From Pseudomonadota bacterium (lineage in GTDB: Bacteria; Myxococcota_A; UBA9042; GCA-2863065): a stretch of DNA of 34,402 nt. Location: NCBI GenBank assembly GCA_005776585.1, contig SXOX01000132.1, positions 1-34,402 of the forward strand, given 5' to 3'. Every line of letters starts with the position of its first letter. Positions within the stretch are counted from its first letter, which is position 1. Below the pieces are notes generated by a model, which made no database searches, had not been told where the DNA came from, and saw only the letters and a program-made list of their open reading frames with translations. The position numbers were made by a program, and so were the translations under genes. This document shows positions 34,401 to 34,402 of the stretch, piece after piece.

Positions 34401-34402
34401 CG
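16473..34402 (-). CDS. Giant A: Cys-rich CTDC-repeat cohesin/dockerin protein (5' end beyond window)
   Basis: One uninterrupted frame of 5975 codons, entering from the right edge without a start and stopping at TGA 16473. Modules in order (approximate positions): BIG2-like strands 34402-33490; cohesin-like 33480-33030; dockerin-like 33000-32840; post-dockerin domain 32835-32370; CTDC and linker modules 32370-30170; main CTDC array 30170-27410; further Cys-rich modules 27410-25260; concanavalin-like domain 25215-24660; three 'THTPD' Cys repeats 24650-24180; P-domain 23925-23585; PPC-like 23570-23160; five NGxxC...NGxCC repeats 23150-21190; CTDC and MopE motifs 21190-20470; Ig-like 20450-19950; cohesin-like 19930-19480; BIG2-like 19450-17500; cohesin-like 17480-17080; dockerin-like 17040-16850; beta domain and Cys-rich tail to the end. 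No protease, glycosidase, LPXTG or MYXO-CTERM anchor was seen. Probable extracellular structural or adhesive protein; the export signal would lie outside the window. Confidence 0.95.
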   Translation of the reverse strand, partial: STDLAAIVKGLPAQQQLTVKVQYQDGSMVDFGADPTTVFDAATDDPTDLLAMDVATKGLVKSTGNGTGTAKVKVAVGKYPTLTPATATFTVVKATGIQADIFETYTPTQPRVTDLTLSYIEGTTTYQDALYEAIMQFDDGSTMDVSAHADTVISTVQAGGATPKPGVATLDKTTRAVTAVGPGVVDVLFVNGNLSTRIAGFTVDQSNHSLVALTPKVVAGTTFSGIKDKGTTSVEVWGRFADGTRRKFYGTRFITGLLDFSSTVVGAATIDQTGTATIRGNLNTAIRVDVAAATDAAPSFNPPVDVSLDCNLTPDCGDFDFGDSAGLAYKNRGVNDTFTLEARVNTCELALGAYDVAVKYDKDVLEVTGVTATGASDGATFSSNFQGEPGVVKANAVLSPLGGVKKNTLSVFTVAFKAKKGGDALSDMAVTVRGLVAIDGVTAIGGATPRESVAALGVLDPACTTTPLYGDANDSCTFTVDDPYHVQRYAAKLVTLNAIEKAKADAFPDGEADVGDVLFMSKVLADRSYFIEISAKASAVANANADIIAKFYKRRVDAGFEGLEELVKKDIRVRFEIQTDVNFDKLKLSTPALVAVDLNSKLTEAVCSAVTGECKVTISGLTSKTNVSLGVILDVHEPGLPAKIIETTFFLESKERPVPAGSPTKTFKAVKVITIPLVDGDCGTLACDDGDPCTTDSCANSACTHTPATGVPCDDKNACTTGDTCQSGVCTPSGSATAGSTCDDGNKCTTGDLCNASGVCVGAPISCSDLKFCNGVEQCDTATGLCKAGVPPDPSDGLSCTTDSCDEATDAMVHAPDDFACDDLNPCTIDVCNKDSTTGPSGCRWTPDVGASCDDKNICTTPDTCNAEGICEGVLDEAQVLANPSKCSLCTGQADCEALMISASGYDFCQGRMRCVAVKAGVTTCTDPGACGCKPNPLTAFNPLWDCVQVQNVDPLPQYPWEVQVIQDCDPVTKICTPKQRTFCADPSKPTSCATVDVIQPIPKDAGPCAIWKCLPDAPPGNQIIDPDSTWHGLYAPEPGRCDHAPDVDKEGTICADDNLCTVASTCVGAKCMPGEYFPGCECTQDYHCDNAIACDGMEICDPATLTCLPGIPVDVPDDGVLCTNDLCIPCKSDNATCSALANGQRYKVVHQPVHSICLDADVCTDDYCDPNVAGATKCVHVWGVAPCSDGNACTKNDQCDGIGHCLGQPDANVCPCASDLDCTAYDDGNYCNGSPLCLQTTPGQPCAIGLKNCACAQDTQTIFDAKYDCAGIMTEPACCRWDCKPNVPPPPASQKIPGTSNLPPKPERCDLVAKVGPATFCPDASKCDIACLKDSDCGNDAGACNGYYTCDQDAYGKHCNFHPAPTECTGSDACKTVTCVNDGPTTYHCGNAYKAGASADYDFFGNVTGVNAQTPCDDGNVCTEGDHCDGAGHCVYKTCFTTDVFLFGSTTRCTGGLKACADGNECTDDTCVNPTGCVYPANVKACTSDGNDCTTDVCNNKACTHPYKPNDTACANDGNECSYDYCLNGSCYHPAVPDGSGCKSDDNSCTDDRCYSKTCMHDNVLDGTGCNDSNKCTSGDVCTGGSCGGVNACDDNNKCTNDACVNAAIGCVNVPVVCEDGNVCTDNPCYSDVGCQSINNTKDCLPDANQCTSDVCRDGSCTHPQLPVNTPCQDLNPCTHDDKCNASASCVGIPVECNDNNACTSDACVLGACVYTPKVCVDGTACTEDKCNTATGECYYPATSPGSECGFWEVDIHQCTYDYCNAGTCVHPAKPAGTACEDFNPCTVSDICHSATDCHGSAKNCNDNNKCTDDSCVAGACVNTPRVCADSTACTDDKCDTATGDCYFPATPSGSSCGAWELDIYQCTNDYCQNGSCVHPAKPAGTGCEDLNPCTDSDICHSATDCHGTPRDCNDNNACTSESCVGGTCVYVSKVCEDFEECTSNHCNTATGQCYYNNVADGSGCPLEADLNQCTNDYCVNGKCAHPAKANGTGCFDGDLCTLGDTCQGGDCTYASVKNCNDNDKCTNDSCVAGGCVNTPKICISGNQCKNSHCDGDTGNCVNTNKSNGTGCTPDTNLCTHDECINGSCSHPSKNCNDNNVCTDDDCDWKGDCQHDGISCNDGNPCTDDGCDASSGCYHNVRADASSCPDDGNVCTQDYCVSGSCIHPPTGAANNCKDDGNVCTQDYCSNGDCVHPNVPNNPRKDCPDGNACTYDEHCIDGTCDKKTVDCNDDKYCTHDSCNTSSGCVYTARDCEDGNPCTDNPCDEGNDKCQTYNNSKSCSSDGNTCTKDFCEGGSCYNPRPPGYGCTDNDICTVGDHCDGASTCVKDHDRNLTDNCGSDNDCDCFNDASACNGYYACSASKCVFQTVAPCTQPGNQCQYASCRSINKHSATCDILNKAGVNTDTNWYGKPTGVSPTNYCDDGNKCTTGEHCNGSGGCVSQTCIDWTLKDPIFGNTLESVHICTAGGTTTCGGSDQCRTGFCDSSTGNCAISNFPKGTACNDNVPCSTGDQCDGSGGCSGTQGCQCPSCNDGNPCTFDQCPAGSSKCTHTPTVGVACNPKWNPGVCWADYKCDALGACVGGIIAGCNHCDSDLECGTLFPNRCEGIYECQLSNASASNYKTCVKIANTEQTCEVENALNPNMCSIFECNPVNGACVENNRENGVWCDDFDNCTIFDSCDTGKCTGAKQVGCDPDKGTLCAFCPSNGGPKCDDGNGCTQDWCDGFGVLHHDADIMNGKACAPQDPDPCKVDYKCKAGFCFSATYKPECECTTDKQCNDKYGSTCKGQFVCTAAGYCDKKPGTGWICEKSTNACFSNVCRDTTCNPITGAGCCETVPAAAGTTCDDLSKCTINDQCDGFGQCKGTTDPNCPFGKVCCSKTDPLQCEQCNDDACAAGKCDDVTGKCFFDTFVKNGASCQPQIPEYCTESYSCLDGACISATKKATGCSCTAAADCNTLPVTNKCITYDCVNGQCSGTPVTCLPSTNPCMANLCNPSTGVCSPQFAPANKKCDDGKTCTTSDLCDGKGNCQGLKKNTICDDKLFCNGVEFCSSETDVDCIRKPSDDFSKPALDLTIWKPTGTVTIGAQGLIFKAAKGNIEAKVESNYFYTGDFEILVKIAAFDAQNDCTTQIFMLDTVLNKKYGWEWYTGDTTTGAAAHQKAFVDTAVVKSAFGSTIGVWRIRRDVGNLTLNGPGTIADHVCASCIAATTKMKVQIREVCGANGPITGGFTIDDFISDALQPDMTYSIGVDDGFPCTVDGCDETTKTSTHTPDHAACSDNNQCDGDEVCNPVKGCVEGTPLPTSDGVACTDDACDPVKGVTHTPNHALCQVEPFCSGSEVCDPTAGCKFGPPPTVPDAVDCTIDVCDEGLNQVTHTPDDSFCSNKKFCDGLETCGATGCISGTPPSCDDTNPCTQNVCDPLADGGKGACSNALPVASCAGQKCGGAHAYNAGDNQCGSQDACVGGTAGPTLGTCTKICATPDCTLVDSGTLNTAIITGGICAKATVSVSTTAPYVANLAARVDIAHASIGDLSITLTTPKGRKFDLLVNQGNLKVDSNNTYGVSYPADFCKAFGDAPNGVYTIEVCDTVTGTDGVLKRFEMAVTGSATNAKLGDTCADPKDLGDDATVVAGTPKTVTLTADTSCLTNDLFGSCGGASGLDYAYKLTLAQKRRVTLTLAGTAVDTVLYARPATAGTCGDQTTDIGCVDAVGGAAGETLDLQMGPGTFYLIADGATDKGGLLNGSVSISALKADGQTCTSAKECSGNLCANGFCCSGVAGELCCNVALDCPGTLEGPKTCNNVAECQGTRVARACTANKCKTEVVPDDTACSATTKANECGCAPAIYCTGLADQLKPTCPSTCGEGACDAGCHCDTGGCTPDLPNGQACDEPNDCVSGHCKNGYCCATGDCCQIADNCPSTYAATSTCTTPATCTGTRKDKVCSSNQCSSTSVDDDTGCTASTVANDCGLFAPASCDGQLTQTTPTCPTSCKVLDGLGNIDFAASDAKCDATAYCDTGAGSGNTDKCVQDKPNGQTCGRKTMCVADHCDNGICCNGGTCCNTAASCPASFTEAAKCDNQANCQGSRKDPTCVSFTCGSALVEDDVACTGQAKECGCFDPVNCPGGSDQTAPACATACSTSNDCTATCACVGGTCQGKLANGSPCTTAGQCNSGYCDNGFCCDGPTGTCCSGSGDCPTTFTTAAVCNSTTTCQGNKGVGTCTANKCETVTTEDDSACDASVTAVTCGCYPDQTCSGLAIQSVPACATGCVGDSSCTASCHCEPTGCAADLPDGSACDEPSDCASNYCGNGYCCVNDGSNPACCSSASVCPASYMTAPSCPAATSGSCQGTEKVATCDASKCGSETKQNDSACTTSIKCSECTVEGTAARFCAGTVDQAGCPSCLGCSSDASCSNGKFCDGAETCDTGTGLCQSGTAPVLDDGIDCTDDACDEVNDVVTHAANDAKCDNLKACDGLETCDAVVIKKCKPGTPIAVADAHECTIDTCAEPGTAVNTPDDGACNDALSCTTDSCSATTGCSYAIAAGFCKIAGACYAEGTVNPANSCEKCVTATSTENWTATTGSAETCNGKDDDCDTTVDEGVTQACSNACGEPGTEVCDNGSFINCSAPKLKELCNDGVDNDCNPATLDTDLTTCTVPSPGQSGAEVTFKISANHASNVVIDNLDGTYKQKYFGMADPNLGGTAWVEVNPTSPPSSWEIQAMTPAKLDAVIARADLHDDVRSSKIFVQVRDTFDRPVKSGTTVTATFSGNTVSMTATCLTGADGRCVIEFTLPASAFDAAGQVSVATTVGSLPPVSGVLTTVARPAALALAANQTGAELPISPLWEPAVTTSTFQMPIYVNTGTKTLGGYNIHVTFDKTKLEVVSATAGTASIPFPDPTSNAPPGDANTTGVLKFNQFTKDADHASGKGAKVNIAIVTFKTRAAFVPGNDVLVTAKVVDLFDTNNVSMAANADMFMRDGDGVSTTGNVKAKKLDVSGLLVRTADAQLYYWKEVTGTADSTQLIVTGVRNDATTVALNAHAATSYAVSNGGNLLDVSATGMATAKYDQATFGAWYTVTVTHGTFTGATKVEVVVPKSYEVVLTDDILESIKDYPAPGKVQTAKLTAYVHWWANGALSFKMDITDRVTVSPPAQLTYAQATRVLAGTTNGAYTVNVKGTTGTQLATASLSVNTASFATLSNLTVVAPCEVKNESLDPPQPSPEFGNIEMTSSVNGFMKNYLQTCQVIVFGNFADGNKMNLTGDTATVVTSTNATVFTASSTGLLTAQADGIAKAHAELKDGSTIVAQGDTDVKVQLPSPTGITVLPASAQLALSDADAAHTVKGLPSFQQLTVKVNYQDGSQIDFTSSATYDDVAKDASDRISCTALGKCSSTGTSAGTGNVVVKVSNYPTLSAEVAFTVVKATGLTADTFETYTPNQPRISDKTLSKIECTSTYEDVNFETFMTFSDGTKQDVTQDAATTITLYAAGTTTPKADVATFTKATRTATAVGNGAIDVVFNNSGFSTTIANFTVNGAQESVIALSAAFSGGATFSGIKNVGTGTVTAWGVLGDGTRRRLDGTRFITGLLSFSSIEPLAATIDTNGLATIVGNKSTVFSVDILSTCDVGVQMNTPAEAATDCNLLPSAGDFDFGDTSGLAYKDRGASTAFTLEGRCNTNDQALGAFDVTVTYDSSILQVTNVTVGADIVGATFNANWLSQPGKIFINASLNPTGAAKKGANLKVYDVAFTTLSSKSGVSAMGGTVTKIVALDSITPIGPSTTPPRAMIAAAGTLDPMCFGNVRGDANADCAFGADDVLFIQRVLAGLDRPTDDQLAAMDLTGNGHLDIGDAIRASRVLARLDHFTEVRTSGTRGGEIALIARLWDRDGAVVRDGVEAYAVYLSGTRRVVSSRVTVSADGRFHLVLPPTARDVRVVTVDRVSEEILGDVRVSAEALLVPRALGCYIDADCRAGTVCDRATGGTCRAP
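16850..17480 (-). other. C-terminal cohesin-like plus dockerin-like pair, giant A
   Basis: The cohesin-like part carries AFTLEGRCN and QALGAFDVTVTYDSSILQV. The dockerin-like part is the best preserved in the window: GDANADCAFGADDVLFIQR fits the DxNxDxxxxxxD loop, and MDLTGNGHLDIGDAIRASR fits the second loop. Each loop is followed by a hydrophobic helix. Confidence 0.8.
19480..19930 (-). other. Second cohesin-like domain, giant A
   Basis: The strands MPIYVNTGTKTLGGYNIHV and VTFDKTKLEVVSATAG, followed later by IAIVTFKTR and a Gly/Asp-rich segment, follow the cohesin or cohesin-like beta-sandwich pattern. The position matches the cohesin-like domain of giant B at roughly 6270-6620. No dockerin follows this copy directly. 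Confidence 0.65.
20470..20650 (-). other. MopE-type metal-binding motifs, giant A
   Basis: ETCNGKDDDCDTTVDEG and ELCNDGVDNDCNPATLD flank a short Cys-rich link. The CNGxDxDCDxxxDEG pattern is the putative metal-binding repeat of MopE/Cu-binding family proteins in methanotrophs and deltaproteobacteria. The same double motif stands in giant B at 7105-7330. Confidence 0.75.
21190..23150 (-). repeat. Five tandem NGxxC...NGxCC Cys-rich repeats, giant A
   Basis: Five copies of a repeat of roughly 105-145 residues. Each opens with NGQAC or DGSAC-like, runs through CxSxxCxNGxCC, a CC pair, 'CP', CQGTxK, a DD(S/T)xC step and 'QxxPxCPxxC', and ends in CHC or similar. Openings are DGQTCTSAKECSG, NGQACDEPNDCVSG, NGQTCGRKTMC, NGSPCTTAGQCNSG and DGSACDEPSDCASN. 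Giant B has three copies at about 1540-3225. Confidence 0.8.
23160..23925 (-). other. Proprotein-convertase P-domain followed by PPC-like domain, giant A
   Basis: The segment with IGDLSITLTTPKGRKFDLL, then APNGVYTIEVCDT and DGVLKRFEMAVTG, is the classic P/Homo-B domain pattern. The next 130 residues (DYAYKLTLAQKRRVTLTL, VDTVLYARP, MGPGTFYLIADG) fit a bacterial pre-peptidase C-terminal-like beta domain. Both normally accompany secreted peptidases, but no peptidase domain is visible in the 5975 residues. Confidence 0.75.
24660..25215 (-). other. Concanavalin-like domain, giant A
   Basis: A Cys-poor island between Cys-rich modules. DDFSKPALDLTIWKPTG, GDFEILVKIAAF, YGWEWYTG, GVWRIRRDVG and GGFTIDDFI follow the strand order of DUF1349/concanavalin-like lectin or glucanase folds. 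No catalytic acidic pair is assigned, so glycan binding is more likely than hydrolysis. Confidence 0.55.
27060..27400 (-). repeat. Left boundary module of the CTDC array (paralogue of 30040-30420)
   Basis: Contains ASACNGYYACS, KAGVNTDTNWYGKPTGV, then CDDGNKCTTGEHCNGSGGCV. The same order of elements occurs at 30040-30420 (AGACNGYYTCD, KAGASADYDFFGNVTGV, CDDGNVCTEGDHCDGAGHCV). The two copies bracket the main CTDC array. Confidence 0.7.
27410..30170 (-). repeat. Main CTDC (Dictyostelium-type) Cys-rich repeat array, giant A
   Basis: Roughly 920 residues made almost entirely of modules of 22-30 residues with the core C-x-D-x-N-x-C-T-x-D-x-C, for example CDDNNKCTNDAC or CEDGNPCTDNPC, followed by a GxC and often 'HP'. 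Each module has four cysteines. This is the Dicty_CTDC type of repeat known from slime-mould extracellular matrix proteins and from deltaproteobacterial surface proteins. Repeated triplet patterns such as GTCGTTGCA recur in the DNA. Disulfide bonding and calcium or other metal binding by the acidic loops are likely but inferred. Confidence 0.85.
28113..29384 (-). repeat. Higher-order tandem repeat of four CTDC modules (324-bp unit)
   Basis: Within the array four copies of a 101-108-residue unit follow one another: 29384-29061, 29060-28737, 28736-28416 and 28415 to about 28113. Each unit has four CTDC modules and 16 cysteines. The first three share CxDxNPCT, CNDNN, NTATG or DTATG, YDYC or NDYC, and HPAKPAGT or HPAKANGT at the same places. 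The fourth has diverged. The first three copies keep register to within one codon. Confidence 0.8.
30040..30420 (-). repeat. Right boundary module of the CTDC array
   Basis: Paralogous to the module at 27060-27400; both read ACNGYY, then a Cys step, KAG, a 'GxxTGV' turn and a CDDGN-type CTDC unit. It precedes the array in the protein. Confidence 0.7.
30430..31740 (-). repeat. Two paralogous long Cys-rich linkers, giant A
   Basis: Two less regular modules share the pattern CxC(K/A), a 'FxxxxDC' step, W-x-C-x-P, a Pro-rich stretch, then PEPGRCD or PKPERCD and a 'TICADD' or 'TFCPDAS' step. One copy is near 31230-31740 and the other near 30430-30770. They are not CTDC units and I do not recognise a family. 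Confidence 0.55.
32840..33480 (-). other. N-proximal cohesin-like plus dockerin-like pair, giant A
   Basis: The cohesin-like part has TFTLEARVN and LALGAYDVAVKYDKDVLEV and ends in 'DPAC'. The dockerin-like part reads GDANDSCTFTVDDPYHVQR and then DAFPDGEADVGDVLFMSK. Loop acidic positions are mostly kept, with Ser at position 5 of loop one, as in giant B. Confidence 0.75.

Overview
The window is GC-rich and densely coded. It looks like a chromosome segment of a large-genome deltaproteobacterium (Myxococcota or Bradymonadales type). That placement is inferred from the base composition, the giant modular Cys-rich secreted proteins, the MopE-type metal-binding motifs and the slime-mould-type CTDC repeats; no taxonomic marker gene is present.

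About 77% of the window is two giant minus-strand genes, both running off an edge. Giant A (16473-34402, N-terminus beyond the right edge) shows 5975 residues. Giant B (1-8660, C-terminus beyond the left edge) shows 2886 residues and begins with its own start codon, ribosome site and export signal. B is easily missed because it has no stop in the window. Both are mosaics of extracellular modules: CTDC Cys-rich repeats, a second 'NGxxC...NGxCC' Cys-rich repeat, MopE-type DNDCDG motifs, Ig/BIG2-like strands, cohesin-like beta-sandwiches followed directly by dockerin-like paired Ca-binding loops, a proprotein-convertase P-domain with a PPC-like domain (A), and LamG/concanavalin-like lectin domains (B, plus one lectin-like domain in A). 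A collinear block (MopE - Ig - cohesin-like - BIG2-like - cohesin-like - dockerin-like - post-dockerin domain) occurs in B, at the C-end of A and, partly visible, at the N-end of A. A therefore looks like two B-like proteins joined around a huge CTDC array.

Between the giants (8661-16472) lies a compact island of ordinary genes. Directly downstream of A, and overlapping its stop codon, are an RlmM-type 23S rRNA 2'-O-methyltransferase and a SpoU/TrmH methyltransferase (4-nt overlap). Then come a convergent terminator, a plus-strand Tat-exported alpha/beta-hydrolase-like protein, and a divergent minus-strand operon: FGE-fold protein, RlmK, RlmL, GNAT acetyltransferase and M20 peptidase, most joined by 4-nt overlaps or a 3-nt gap. 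RlmK and RlmL are separate genes in the opposite order to the E. coli RlmKL fusion. A 396-nt non-coding stretch (8661-9056) holds a candidate promoter and long leader for giant B.

The most interesting hypothesis is that A and B form a self-assembling, calcium- and disulfide-stabilised extracellular scaffold or adhesin system, with cohesin-like and dockerin-like modules in the same chains. The module identities come from sequence patterns read by eye; the assembly role is inference.
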